Of a DNA stretch of 64,000 nt, positions 33,548 through 46,306 are shown in pieces. Source of the stretch: Lasiosphaeris hirsuta (Eukaryota > Ascomycota > Sordariomycetes > Sordariales > Lasiosphaeriaceae); contig JAUKUA010000003.1 of assembly GCA_030549175.1 (NCBI GenBank), forward strand, positions 4,030,001 to 4,094,000, in the 5' to 3' direction. A program made the position numbers and the translations under genes. The notes under the pieces are model-generated. The model had not been told where the DNA came from. It did no database searches and worked only from the letters and a program-made list of their open reading frames with translations. How positions within the stretch are numbered: the stretch's first letter is position 1; each line of letters starts with the position of its first letter.

Positions 33548-35687
33548 TGTCTCTGTGTGTGTGTGTGTAGTTGGTGAGACCCTCGCTTGTGCTGTTAGCT
33601 TGTTCGAGCCTTGTATGGTGGTCTTCAAAATTTCTGGCCGACTACCTGATAAGACTTTTTTAGTGGGGTTGGAGCACTCTTATCGGTGTGTTAGTGGGAC
33701 AGGCTGCCAGCTGTGAGCCGGCTGTCAGTCAAAGCGTTTCCAGGTTTTGCAATCACTTCTATCACAGCAATCTCTCACACTTCTCATTTGCATTTCAAAA
33801 GCTCAACCTCGCATTCATGATGCATGGCGATATTGATTTCGGATGTGGTTTCGTGAAACGATTTTCGTTACTCGGAAAGTGAAGTAACATTTCTCCTCAC
33901 TATTCATTCTCTCAAGCTATTGACATTTCGGTAGTTTTACTGACAATGGCGACACAGCAACACACATGATGCAATCCGTCTAAGCCAAGGCAAAGATAGG
34001 CTCTCCTATCTTGTACCTTTCATGTGGTTACCTAACCACAAAACTAAAAGGCTTGGTGCATCGCATATGGCCGTCCCTGTGCATATCAAGTTGGTAAGCC
34101 ACAAAAAGTTTGAAGATGAAATTACCATGTCCGTTCCTAAGGATATCGGAAATGCCTCGGACCGGGACTGCTGAGTGAGGTGCCCACGCCGGGTTCGCTC
34201 GCTGGCCTTGGAGGTTGCCTCGCAAGCGAGTATCAGAGTCTTGATAGTTATCTACACGTGTAGGTTCTCAGGGACCGGGGTCGCAGCGCGAGCTCGACCT
34301 CCTTCCTGCTTCAGCTGACAAGGTACGCCCGCGAGCACGCCCCCCTCAAGCTTAGGTTGTGTTTCTTCCCGCACTCCTACCCCCCTCCCCCCCAAATTCT
34401 CAGAACCGCATCTCGATTCCCGATCCCAAGTTACTGGCGACCTTCCTTCTCCTCAACCGCCTGCACTGCCCTACTGCACCTCAATGCCAGGACAGACCTG
34501 CCACCCATATCTCACCTACCCGGCGGCAAGCGTCTCAGAGAGCATAGCAACAACTGGCCAACGCCAGCCCAAGGTAAAGCAACGCCATCCCCATCTCACA
34601 TCCTCCCTTCAAAGCTTCCCTCCTGGGCTTAGCACGGGTAGGATCGCGGCTAGCCACGCATCTCAACGATTGCGCTGATGGTTGCTACACCACAAGCACA
34701 CCACGCCGTAGGCACTTCTGCAATCCTCCGTTCCCTCTCTCACCCGCCTCTCACCCGCCACTCCCCTCTGCAACCCCCAGAATGCCCTCCATGACCTTTG
34801 GGACATCTTCTAGAACACATGATATTCACTTCCCTCATCCTCCTCATGTCACATCTTCCCTCCCCTCTCCAATACCTCGTCTCGTCTATCCACCCCCCTC
34901 CCCCCCTCTTTCTCCAGGACCAAAATCACAAGCTTGACATGGTGCCGTGGCGACAAACTGCGTTGCCTTGGTTCGAACCTGCACGTCAATACTACTACTC
35001 CTTCGACAGGGTCCAGCCCCGGGTTTGATGCTCCCCAGTGTGGACACCTTTAAAACCCCCACGGATCTATCCATCAGCACAAGCAGGATGCCCCTCGGCT
35101 GTGACCCTCGTGTTCGGTGTGTATACACACAGTGGTAACAGGCCCCGGGTAGTGAGAACAGAGAGCAGCTTCCACATGTCCAAGGTAAGCGGGCTCTCGT
35201 CTCCTGCAGTCTCAACCATTTTCAGTCTCGGTGACGCTAGATCTGAGCATTGGCGATGGTGTTCCCCAATATATGGTAGATGTGTTTTATAGACGCTAGG
35301 TAAAATCTACGATATAGATATACTAAACACAGGACGCCTGTAGGTGCAATAGTTATATCGCCAGCTGCATAGTGTAGTGGGTGCGCCGCCCCTGAAATGT
35401 CCAGTGCCACCCAAATCCCCGATAAACGCCTCGTAATACCCAGGAGAAAGCGGACTTCCTGATATATACCTTCCCAATCATCCGTTATATACGTACATGA
35501 TACATCATACATGACAACAATGCCCGCCATACCCCCATCATAGCCCGTAGTATAAAGAAGCAATAGCCGACAAAAGAGATCCCCCCAGACCTTGCTTGGT
35601 CCCCCTTGCCCTTCTTACTATAGTACTCCGCAGCGCCTATTGACCTTCTCGACTCGTAAACTCCATCTGGCACCCATCATTGCTGCT
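33548..35687. other. 2.1-kb intergenic region
   Basis: It lies between the nop16 5' end and the 3' end of the transcription factor gene. No supported gene. A pyrimidine-rich, C-run segment from about 34340 to 34930 looks like a fungal 5' leader without a following gene, so a non-coding transcript is possible. Open frames here are short and unlike known proteins. Confidence 0.35.
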
Positions 35688-38339
35688 TCAGAACATGATC
35701 CACTCTACATCCATGCCAGGACCCCCAATGACTCTGGTGAAATTGAATGGCCCCCGCTGACCCATGCCCCTACTCTTCAACCCCTGGTTGGCGTCGTCCT
35801 TCCAGTCCCCCGCCCACAAGCGCTCCAGTGCGTTGAGCGCGGCCAGGTTGTTCATGTAGCCGCTGCGGGCCATGATTTCGCGGCACTTGGACCGAACAAT
35901 GTTTTGCTGTAGCTCGTTGACGCATTCGCTCCCCGCCACAAAGAGCGGCCACAAGAGAAACTTTTCGGCGCTGCTCCCCGCCTCAAGGCTAGTCGCATAA
36001 TACACCACCTGGCTGACCAGGTTGCGGAAGTTGCTGTGGGTACTCGGAACATTGGGGCTAGCCAACCGCTCCGTGTAGAGGAGCGCGGCGTAGCGGAATG
36101 CCTCGCTCAGCGACCCGAGATCACGCACCTGCGCGCCCGTGGGTGGCAATGCACCCGACGAGGCCGGCACCAATGATGCCACCACCCGTGACGAGTCAAA
36201 CTCCCAACTCTGCAGGGCAATGCGCGCATCCTTCCACTCGCGCCAGAACATGCTGCGGTGATCATCGTACGCCGTCGGTGAATGCAGCGCGGCAGTGCTG
36301 AGAATATCCTCTTCGTCCAATGTCGTAGCGAAGCCGTTTCCGTCGAATCGCTGGTGCATGCCATTTCCAAAAATGCTGTTATGGTCTCCCCCAATGTGCG
36401 GTGCAGACTTGAACGCGCCCGTGATGGGTGAAGCTGATCGGGACGATGCGTTGCCGCCCGCGAGAAGGTTTTGCACCGAGCGGTGTTGCGACAGCAGATT
36501 CAAGCGGCCCAGCTTGATAATGGTCTTGAAAAGCTCGCGGTCGCAGCCGACGAGGTTCTCTGAGCCAAGGGGTAGGAGCTGAGCATCGGGAAGGACGCCG
36601 TAAAAGGATGTGTTGAGCTGCGCCTCCCTCTCGTTGACGCTTGCCGATATGGCATCGAAGTACGTGAAGAGGGCTTCCATCCAGGCCGAGTCCCTTGAGG
36701 GAGGGAAAGGAGACATCCGCCGCATCCCTAGTATCTTCTTAACACCGGCGAATTGCGTGTGAAACTTTGCAATGCCAGACTCGGCCATCCGGTAATGGCA
36801 CAGCAGCAGAATTGTTGCCAGGACAGAGTCATGTGTAGACTTCTCCGTGTCGTTCAACTGTTCGTTCAGCAGACGGACAGCCAAATTCCGATGATGATAC
36901 TCTTCTGAAAGGGACTGATCCTCCGGTTGCGCGTCGGATCCATTGTCCATGGAGCTCGTGTCGAGTCTCTCGCCCATCTCCCTACCATGCTGCCCTAGAC
37001 TGAGCTTGCGCTTCATCCTCAGATTACAGGCGGCAAGGGCGCAAATGGCATGCTGCAAGCTCCTGCTGCTGCTGCTTAGCTGCAGAATGTGCTCCCTAAA
37101 TGGGTTTCCGGGCCCATCGATAAATACCATGCCCGGGCAGATGGTTTTCTCATAGTAGTCGATGAAGAACGGCATCTTGGTGATGAGGTCCGGGCTCACC
37201 TGCAAGACGGGGGAAGGTGGCTGTGAGGGAAACGAGGGAGGCCATGAAAGTGTGCTGTGTTCTGGAATGCTCCGGGAAACCGAATCGTCATCTGTACCGG
37301 AAGGGGCCCAGAAGGGGGCGTGTGACTGGGCACTTGTGCTGTATGTATCCAGATCGGGCGTCCCAGGGGCTTAAGATATCGGGGTTAGCTACTTGCGTTC
37401 AAAAAGGGAATATGGCATCTTACCAAAGATGTCGCAATCTTGCGTCAACTTGCGACTTAATTGAGCCTCAAGGGTATCAACGTGAGAAACGTGGGACACA
37501 TGAGACTGGAGGCTCGAGGCGGGCTCGGAGGGCGTATACACAAGGCTTGGGCACGAGGTAGGGGCCCTTGGCTGCTCAATCATGATGGCAGACACCGGGC
37601 TCTGCGGGGCGGGTGATCCATGGCCCGTGTAGCTATCGTACATGACGGTTGGGCTGTGAAGGTAGGGCGGCAGGTCATCTCTTTGAAACGAGTGTCCCAT
37701 CGGCGACATGTAGTCCATATCACTCATCGAATCCATCGTCGTCCCCATCATCTCGCCATGGGTAGAGATAGGCAGCGGAAGACTCCTCCCCTGAAACCTG
37801 GACCCATCTTCGTTCGCCGACATGGAAGACGAAAATTGAATGTGGCTCCAGCCACCGGGAGCAGTCTCAATCGGAGACATGTGCGACATATCGTAGGGAT
37901 GGAAGGGAGTGGTTGGAACGGAGGGGTTATTGCGCTCCGGAGTCTGCTCGACATCGTCGCGGACCATCCGGTCATCTTGCTCGGCAGGCCATGGAGCATT
38001 GGAAGTGGTGGAGCTGGTACGCACCCGTGTCGGCGACTTGACCGTCTTGCTGCCGGCCACAGGTGGCGCCTTGGCGATGGGAAGTGACAGCCCGCGAAGC
38101 TTGCCTCGACTGGCCACGCCCACGCCCCAGGTCAGCTGCGTCTTGTAGCCGGAGCACTCGTTGCCAATCTCAAGACATTGCGAGCAGTAGGGCCTCCTCC
38201 GGTCGCACTTGACGTTACGCTTGGCACAGGTGAAGCAGTCGTCGGCGGCACCCCCAGCGGGCGCACGCCTTCTGCGCTTCCGGGCCGAGGCAGCATCTTT
38301 CGCTGTCGAGTTGGACGGCGTGTTGAGAGGAGCGGCCAT
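35688..38339 (-). CDS. Zn2Cys6 transcription factor of the moc3-like type
   Basis: Two exons, 38339-37424 and 37369-35688, joined by removing a 54-base intron, give 865 residues. The DNA-binding cluster is C-x2-C-x6-C-x6-C-x2-C-x6-C with Cys 35, 38, 45, 52, 55 and 62, preceded by a KRRRR basic patch (about residues 21-25). The segment after it (TQLTWGVGVASRGKLRGLSL) is typical of this fungal subgroup. Residues from about 365 onward form the fungal-specific regulatory region, opening ITKMPFFIDYYEKTICPGM and including the block LQHAICALAACNLR. A Ser/Pro-rich linker of about 270 residues lies between. The protein ends WIMF, matching the family's hydrophobic end. Target genes are unknown; it is flanked by large gene-free regions on both sides. 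Confidence 0.85.
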
Positions 38340-38888
38340 TCTAATGGGCGATGGTAGTGAGTTGCAGTGATCACCGTGGGTATATGCGGCTAAGTATATG
38401 GTTTCCGAGAGCGGTCGACGGGAGTGAAGATCGGACGACTGGCGATGGTATCCAAGACAATGGGCTGGCCTTCAGTGTCGACGGCTCACTGGCGGGGGTA
38501 AATGGACATTAATATGGAGAAGGCTCAGGGTCCATAACAGCACGCAGCAAGACGACCTGGAACTTGGAAGGGCAAAGAGAGCAAGCATATGGGGGACATA
38601 TGGGGACGGGGGGCATGCGGCTGGAAGGTGGAGGGGACCGGTTTAATGAAGGCCGCTGCCATATGATCCCACCGACGACGACACTCTGCGAAGGTATATA
38701 GTAGCAGAGCACACGCTTGCATGCTGCAGCCGGCGCCAGCACCATAATCCCCATCAGCGATGTACCCAGAGGTACATGGAAGCGGGCGAGCCAAGCAACG
38801 GCCAACGCCAGACAAGAGCGAATCGGCCGGGGGCGGAACAGGTCCTGGAGCGGTGCAACGGCCGCGAATAGAACTGGGAACAGGTGAC

Positions 38889-38904
38889 GGGGGGGGGGGG
38901 GGGG
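38889..38904. repeat. G16 homopolymer
   Basis: Uninterrupted run of 16 G in the upstream region of the Zn2Cys6 gene (C16 on the gene's own strand). Confidence 0.9.
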
Positions 38905-41900
38905 TGAGAAGTAGCAGAGTGGAGGGCCATGGTCCTTGGCCCTTGGGGTGATGTTGCACACCACCTCCCCCGACACCCCGGCCATGACCAAGGGGAGTGG
39001 CTGATGGCGCGGTGGTGGGTTCGGAATAAAAAAAAGGGAACTGGGTTGGATCGAGAGGGACGCAGAAGGCGGCAGCAAGGAGGCGGGCAAGGCAGCCCCT
39101 CAATAGGTGGGAAGATCGCGGTGAAAACGGATACGCAGACACAGGAGGGGGCGAGGGGAAAACGGGACAGGTAGCCCCTCCACCCCTCCCGTCGTCTATC
39201 GTCCCCTTTCCCCCAGCGCTCGAGCCTCAATGCCCCAGGCCCCAGGTTGCTCGTCCCTCACTTTGATCTGGCTGACATCGCCTGCCTAGGCATCGCCGCA
39301 GTGTCGCAGCGAAGTGTGTGGTGTCGTGTTGTGCACAGTCCCAGCATTTGGGTATTTGCCCAAGGCGAGGTAGGAGGAAAGGACCGAGGTGTCTACGAGG
39401 TGTTTGGTGCGCAGACCCGATCTGAGGCTTTGTTCGCTCGCTCCCGCCCACTTGCTTCCCCCCTCTGGCATGGGGCACCTTGCGAGGAAGGGCCCTCCAG
39501 GGTAGGTACTGCAGGCATCGCAGGGCCTCGCTAACTCCTCCACTGATTGCGAGCTGATTGTAGGAGCGTCTCCCAACATTGCCCAGCAACCCCAGGCCCC
39601 CAACGATTCGATCAATGGCCCGCAAGTGGGAGAGTGGACAGCGAAATAGTGGGTTGGGTGCGCTGAGTTGATCTGGGCCACCATCGACAGGTCCTCACTC
39701 TGTGGCCCTAGGACCACCTGCAGGCCTTGAGCAGGGGCATCTGTGTGAGAGTATGGGCCACGGTGAGGGGTTGACTTGCAGCGCTGAGGCGGCAGGAGCT
39801 GGCGGGGACTCAGTTGGGGTTCTTTCGTGTTGCCTGGGGAGGCGGAAACAACAGCGCGGGGGTTGCAACTATTCGCGCATTTGTGAAATCGTCGAAACTG
39901 ACGTGGACCGCCATCACAACGAATAAAATACCGACCGACACGATCGCGTCTATGAAAAGACGCCACAATAAAGTTCACCAACCTCAAGGCTCTATGGTAC
40001 TAGGCTATCGGCAGAGTACGCGACTGTAACCAAAGTCCGGGAGTTGGGGCGGATCTCGTCATCTTGTCGCTCTAGCCTATCCTTACCCTCGTTACAACAC
40101 GAGAAATTGCCCGATCTCAGGCGTGGCGAGCGCGGGCTGCTCGGTATCACCCACAGTGCGGTTTTGCCATCCATCGTCAACGGGTTCTCCGCAAGTAACA
40201 AGGTTCCCTCCCGCGGGCGCGGCTGAGTGTGTTGTCATATTTTCTGCGACTTGACGGTACTTTGCTGAAACCCTTATTCCCATGTCGCCTCAGCCTCGAC
40301 AGCGTTTCTCTTTCGAACCGAGTCCTCTGAAATCGCATCCTAGGCGCTAGTCTAGCTGGTGAATCTACCAGGCGTGACTAGGACCAATCTAGATTGTAGT
40401 CAACAGGTCCATCATGACCGTCCCAAGAGTGTGGCCTTGAGCCACTTGGGACCATGTGAGACATCCTGCGCAGCAGAGTATAGTGTTTGCTGTTATTTCC
40501 GTCCGTTCCGCACCGAAGACACCACGCGATGGACAAACGGTCCACGCAGGACTACGAGTGCGCTGACTGCTGAGTGGGGGTCCTGCTACAGCGATGTTTG
40601 CGCACACCCAGTACTAGCCGTCGCTTTTAGAGTGGACGTACTTTACGCAGTAATATAAAGTACGCCTAGTCATCTTGGTTCTTGGGTCAGAGAGCCACTA
40701 AGGACCCATAGGAGCAAAGGTGGTGAGCACCACACGAGGCCACCACTGACCCCAGTGACTACCTCGAGGCAGCTCATGCGAGCTTGTTGGGAAGAACTTG
40801 GAGTGAAGCTTAATTTCTCATCGCACTCGCACTAGCCAACGCATTGGAAGGCCAACCAAAATAGCTGATAACGAGCTTGCCCATTCACCATTCAGACATC
40901 GCAGACGAGCTGGCCGGATTGACGCCAGCCGGGCTGTGAGAGTTCCGTGTCTTGAGCAGTCCCGAGCAACGATTGGGTATTGGGCTTCAAGAACAATTTG
41001 GAGCCAATCAGTCAGCTCTGAACGGGGGCTTCCACATAGGCTTCTATCGTGCTTCCATGCCCAGGTCAGCTCATGGGCGCACCACCACCCACTGAGATAA
41101 CGAGTAGGAGCAGGAGCTCCGTCAAACACGACTTGACATCATGCATTCAAGGCACATGGTGGGCAGGCTCCTTGCTACTAAGTGTAACTTCGGCCGAAGA
41201 CTGCACAGCAATTTTGAAGCGAGATGGCCGTGCTGGCTGTGTCAAGGCTCGAGCCATGCCTGGCAATTATCGAGGCATTTTCAACAGTGGTATCAGTAAT
41301 TCGGAGATAAGAGTCGCGCACTGGACGTTGCTCGGTTCGGAGCTGGCCGCAAAACAAACAAAATGGCCATCCGATGTATCGCAAAGCCAAAAGTTCCCCG
41401 AGTTGAGAGACTTGGTTGGCGCCAACTTTAAGCCATCTGCCCCCCGTGCCCCCTGGCAATCCCGGGTTTCCCTGATTCCAGCCGCTGAGACCAAGGCGCC
41501 AAGAGAAGCCACAAACGGCCACCTACGGAGGGGATCAAACCATCCAATGTCCAAGAAGTGACTTGCAGTTGGCCTAGCCTAGCACGGTAAAGAACTCCCG
41601 CTATAAAAACTGACGATGTATCTCCACAGGCTTGCAGCTGAAGACACAACGGGTGGTATCTTTCTGTCTGATGGAAGAGGCGCTCATCTGAGCAGGTTTA
41701 AATGACTGAGGAGCAGGATCGTGACGTCGGTGCGGCCCAAAGCCGCGCCTCATCCAACACGAAGGTAAATTAATTGGCACTGAAGATGAGGGCGATGTGC
41801 AAACCACAACACGGCCGGCCAGCCTGACCAGATATCTGACTACCCGGTAACAGCTGTCCCACGAGCCTCTTTGATATATATATTGCCCTCTTCTGTGATT

Positions 41901-44049
41901 CTAAAAACAGCTCGGAGAATTCGGTCTAGCAAGCGTCTATCCCTACGATCTGGTAGCGAAAGCGTCGCGTGCCGTGCGACGCAAGTCTGCATTGAATGGA
42001 AGCCCGTGAGGGTTACTCGAAGATGGGGGGGGTCACGAAGGCGAGTTTGCGTTCGTGGGGTAATTTGTGTTTCTCGCTGGGCTTTTCTTGAGAGTCTGGA
42101 AATGAAAATGAACCTCATGGCACCTTGGGTATGCCATGTCTCTGGGGGCGCGGTGTCTCCGACCTGCGGGAATTTAGGTGAATATATCGGGTCCTTGACG
42201 CCAAAAACTTCGAGGCTCGCGGCGGTGGTATACACGACGTGCTTATAGATCCTTCTCAGACTCGGCGAGGGCGCTGCTCTTGTGGTGTCGCTAAATGTTG
42301 TAAAACGGATGTGATTTGCTTATGTTCACAGCTTCAGTGAGAAATGACGGAACCGCTCCCTGCCCCACGTTCGCTTGTGTTTGACGAGGGCTGGGATTTG
42401 GCGCTAGAAGGGTCTCAGAAGTCTGCATGGAAGCTTTTTCCTGGCCCTCTCGAGACACGCCCTGAGGATTTCCATCCCACACGCCACCAGTTCTTCTCCG
42501 CGCCAGTGGCATGTACACAGGTATGTAGTTGTACGGTAGGTACCTCCCCACTCAAGCCAAATAATTCATGATATCCATACCGGCACTCAATATACGAGGC
42601 AAATCAGAGCTCCTGTGTCTCCTGAAATCTCATCTCCAGTGTCTGGCGCTCAACAACGCTCACGCTGGTACGCTTCGGGGTGACTTTGAGTCTCTGCCCT
42701 TGGCTTCTGGCGACCATTGGCGCATTTCAGATTTCCCCTCATTCTGTTGTCCTTTCGGCCAACGCCGATTCGGGAAACCTCCGAGGCACAGCTGCGCAAT
42801 TCATTGGTCAGCCGCGGATCCTAGATCTTAGTCCAAGAGATGTGGCTGAGGGTAAACGGCCCTTCTGTCTAATGCCTCTCTTCCGCCCAGGTTACTTGGT
42901 GAGCTTAGCTGACCCCGAGGGAGCCATTGCGCCATGCTCGAGCCAGGGAAAGGCTTTCACTGAAGCCCCCAATAAATATGGTGCCCGCCCACAAACTCTC
43001 ACTCTCACACGCCTCGGCAGAAGGTCACCGCAACACATCCAGGCCGCAGCTGAAAGGCCGGCTGGCCGACGGGACCGGATCTCTTGTTCGAAACTGGGAG
43101 GGTCTATTCAGGGGAATACTTAACACAAATGTCTTATAAGACAGCCGACGCGATTATAAGTGTGCTTCCCACCTACCACCGACTGCCACTGACTGGCTCG
43201 GCCATGAGCGCCCGGAGATTCACCACATCTCAAAGTTTCGTCCTTTTGATGGCGCAAGATGAGCATGCTAAAGCATTGAACGGAAACACGCACTGCAGGT
43301 GGCTGCAAGCAATTCTACGTACCTTATAGTACCGCCTAGCGCAAGGCACGCCAGAAGCACAGAGCCCCACCCACTCTCGCCGGGCTCTCAATGTTTGTCG
43401 ACGCACCTGAACGCAATCGATTCCAAATGGACTGCAGCCGCTTCCGCGGTGAACTGATGATTCCTTGTGGTGGCTCGCTTCGAAGCATCGTCTTAGAAGG
43501 CCTCCGTTGCCTTTCTTCAACTGGGTTGCTCATAATCCCATTGATAACCACACATAGAAAACTTTGAGGTACGAGTACTTGACAAGATTTCGCCTTTGCA
43601 TGCCAATGATGGAACGTTGCAATCTTTCCCACTTGCGGTGCCACAAGACAAGTGGCACGTGAGTGGGTCCTACATGGTGTCAACCCCTGGCTTGCCCTCC
43701 CCAGGTCGTCGTAAGGTGGGTGCACGGTGCCCGCGTTCGAGCTTTCGAGGCCCTTGACCGCTTTAGTCACCGAGGACCCCTCGACGACTTTCCGATCAGC
43801 GGGCACTAGGAAGCAGCCAGTGAGCAAAGACCTCAACTCGAACTTCATCACACTCAAATCCGACGAAAATCACACGCGCGCAGAGCCACAGAGCCGAGGC
43901 TGTCCTTCAACCCCAACTCAGATCCTCAAATCCTCATCTGCTCTTCCCCTCCGCAAAGCTAACATGTTGCACACTGCCACTCCAAAATGCGAAACCCAAG
44001 GTGAAGACGGGAGAATCCTCCCTTGTGCACACGAAGGAACGATATTACC

Positions 44050-44071
44050 GGGGGGGGGGGGGGGGGGGGGG
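44050..44071. repeat. G22 homopolymer
   Basis: The longest homopolymer of the window, 22 G in a row, in the gene-free region. Length may be affected by sequencing error. Confidence 0.85.
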
Positions 44072-45189
44072 ACATCCATGGAGCCTTTATTCGGTGCCTC
44101 TAGTTATTACTTCCGCTTCAAGTTGGTTTTGCTTAATTGCGGTTCAGACCGAGACGAAAGCAAGAGCTGCCTGAGCTTCCCTCGCCATTCTTGGCTCCAA
44201 TCAGCCCGCGCCGTGCAACCGCAACCAGCCTTCTCGATATTGATGTTGGCGACGTGTATTGTGTTGGTGATCCAAGCAAACCGGGATTGCATCTTGAGAG
44301 AGCTCTTCACAAGGAACATCTGGCTCGGGCTTGCTACGCTGGCCATCACTCCCCCACATTCTATGAATAGCATCGACTCGGTATACAGACAGCACTTACA
44401 CAACTTGCAGCACATGCAGTTAATATGAAGCCGTGCCGTGAGCCCCCTTCTGCCTCTCCTCTGGAAGGCCTCGCTAATCGGATGACGCCTATACATACAA
44501 ACTTCCTTCCGCAAAGGGCTCAAGCACAAAACACCTTCCAAAATTCACATGTCCACCATAGACTGCAGCCCACCCTGACCCCGTCCCCAAACTTTAACTT
44601 ATAGCGGGAGGGACCATCCATTCTGTGCGTAGGGAAGGGCGTTCCTTTGAAGCCCCCAGTTTGCGAACACAACAATTACTCTCGGCCGCATCGGGGGTAG
44701 TATATTTTCTTGTCCTCCTAGGCGATGTGACTGAGATAGGAGGTAATTTGGCCACCCCATTTGTCGCGCCACATGTGTCACGAGCCCAGTTGTTGCAATA
44801 TCGCATCGGAACAGCCTGGCTCAGCCACCTTACCGCTGGCAGTCTCTCTGTGGGACTTGTTGGTCAACCATACAAGGCAATGGCAATAGCGACGGCGATG
44901 TTGATGACACAACTCGGAGTCTACGATCCTATCTTTCTTCTTGTCGCGACCCTCTTGCCCCCCAAGCCTCTGTAGTAGTAGTTTGCTTGTTCTTCTTCCT
45001 CGTCCACATTCTTTCTACGCTGCATCTCACTCATTCATTCTCCCGCTCTTCCCAATGCACTCGTGTCAAAATATCAAACAACCCAATCTTTGTTGGCGGG
45101 GACCGGGGGCATGCTCTTTGCTATTGATTTCGTATGCTTGTCGGCTGCCCAAAACATGCCCACCCCGATGGCATGTCAAAATCCGCCTC

Positions 45190-45264
45190 CACTCTCAACA
45201 GTCCGAATGTCTCTTCACTCTCAAAAGTCAAGAGTCCGAATATCTCTCTACTTCCGAATGTCTA
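45190..45264. repeat. imperfect short direct repeats
   Basis: CACTCTCAA occurs at 45190 and 45216, and TCCGAATGTCT-type sequence occurs three times, at about 45202, 45235 (TCCGAATATCT) and 45253. The copies form a degenerate tandem pattern. Confidence 0.6.
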
Positions 45265-46024
45265 GACCCCCATTTGATCCTTCGTTCGCCCTATCCTTGT
45301 GCGAATACTATGTTACTAACACGGAAAAGGTTGGACATTCAGGGCTATAGGCGGAAAAAAGAAACTGCCCATGGTAAGTTTTCTTTGCGTATGCAAATAG
45401 CGGCAGGATCCAACACGCAGCTGTCTCTGGTATCGGGTTACTCAAGGCCAAAAGCAATTGATGTCAAGTTGAGGTGTGGAGGTTGTCCCCTCGATCGGTT
45501 ACCGTGCCATACTAATACGATTCACGGTACTTCATGGCAGGATTGTCTATAACTGGAATGCCTATGGGAATCAGTCATGAAACTTCTCAGCATGGTTGCA
45601 CATAACACCGGCCTAGCCCCGGCCGCAGGCACCGGGGGTGGCTAGGCGGCTCAAAATCCAGCCTTAACCCAGCTGTCTAAACAGCACGATACTACTGCAA
45701 AGTCTTACAAGTCCGAGATAGTGGGTACTCTACTCCGGATAGCCCTACGGAAAGCTGGCGAAGACTCTGGAGCGCGCCGGCTCGAGAGGCAAGAGCTTAA
45801 GGATACGAGCAGACCATAGCGTTCAATTTGGGTCTGGCATACCAATATTTACCTATTAAGTTCAACCCCCAGACCACAGACTTAGAGTATCCCTTTGGAT
45901 ATCCTCACCACATCCCATACCTCACCTGGCACACTTTACCCCGAGACCCGAGGTAAGATCCTCCTAGCCCACCAACTCTGTGTAAGGGGTCTGGTACTTG
46001 ATGGCACTAACATAAAGCAGCACT

Positions 46025-46306
46025 ACGGTGTTCGCACCCTCGGCCATTCTCGGCGCCATTGTCGGCTTTGCCGCTTTCGCCACGGCCGCCCCCATGGACG
46101 CTGCTACCCACGTCGGCGCGGCCGTCCCCGTGGAGGCCTGCGGCACCGGCATTACTCATACACTTGGCGGCATCGACATCGCTGCCGCTTGCGTGAACCA
46201 ACATGGTGCCGGCTGGGTCGCTGTGACGGTTGGAGATACCTATAATGACTGGAAGTGCAAGAAGAACGGTATAACTTACTGGTCTCGAACTAAACCACGC
46301 TTGTGA
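46025..46306 (+). CDS. small secreted protein, no ATG start visible (possible decayed gene)
   Basis: The frame encodes about 93 residues. It begins with a strong signal-peptide-like stretch (FAPSAILGAIVGFAAFATA, cleavage before APMD) and continues into a small domain with three Cys (EACGTG, AAACVN, WKCKKN). There is no ATG in frame before the signal peptide: the codon at 46025, where a start would fit, is ACG, and the in-frame stop TAA lies at 46013. A spliced exon 1 is possible, since CACTAAC and an AG lie just upstream like a 3' splice site, but no upstream ATG has a matching donor. It could start from ACG or GTG, or be a gene that lost its start. A possible donor near 46268 and acceptor near 46316 leave the C-terminus uncertain as well. 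No known family recognised. Confidence 0.4.
   Translation, partial: TVFAPSAILGAIVGFAAFATAAPMDAATHVGAAVPVEACGTGITHTLGGIDIAAACVNQHGAGWVAVTVGDTYNDWKCKKNGITYWSRTKPRL

Larger units (their letters stand above)
38340..46024. other. 7.7-kb region without a recognisable gene
   Basis: I searched both strands. Open frames up to 233 codons (39286-39987 minus) exist but none resembles a known family, none has a credible splice structure, and their composition is that of chance frames. The region holds G16 at 38889-38904 and G22 at 44050-44071, and small repeats near 45190-45264. GC content looks ordinary, so it is not an obvious RIP-mutated or AT-rich repeat block. It may contain long promoters, non-coding transcripts or decayed genes. 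Confidence 0.4.

Noticed and set aside
34960..34990. GGTTCGAACC, considered as a tRNA T-arm
   Set aside because: The flanking bases do not pair into a five-base stem, and no acceptor or anticodon arm can be built around it.
37176..37202. CAG/GTGAGC inside exon 2 of the Zn2Cys6 gene, considered as an intron donor
   Set aside because: The sequence after it encodes the family-conserved ITKMPFFIDYY block in the same frame, so it must be exon.
39286..39987. 233-codon minus-strand open frame in the gene-free region
   Set aside because: No recognisable family, no splice-linked partner, and amino-acid make-up like a chance frame in GC-rich DNA.
41049..41561. 170-codon plus-strand frame
   Set aside because: Overlaps frames of similar length on the other strand and resembles nothing known.
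44625..44975. 116-codon hydrophobic plus-strand frame, considered as a membrane protein
   Set aside because: Hydrophobic stretch is suggestive but there is no family match, and the G22 tract and short frames around it give no support.
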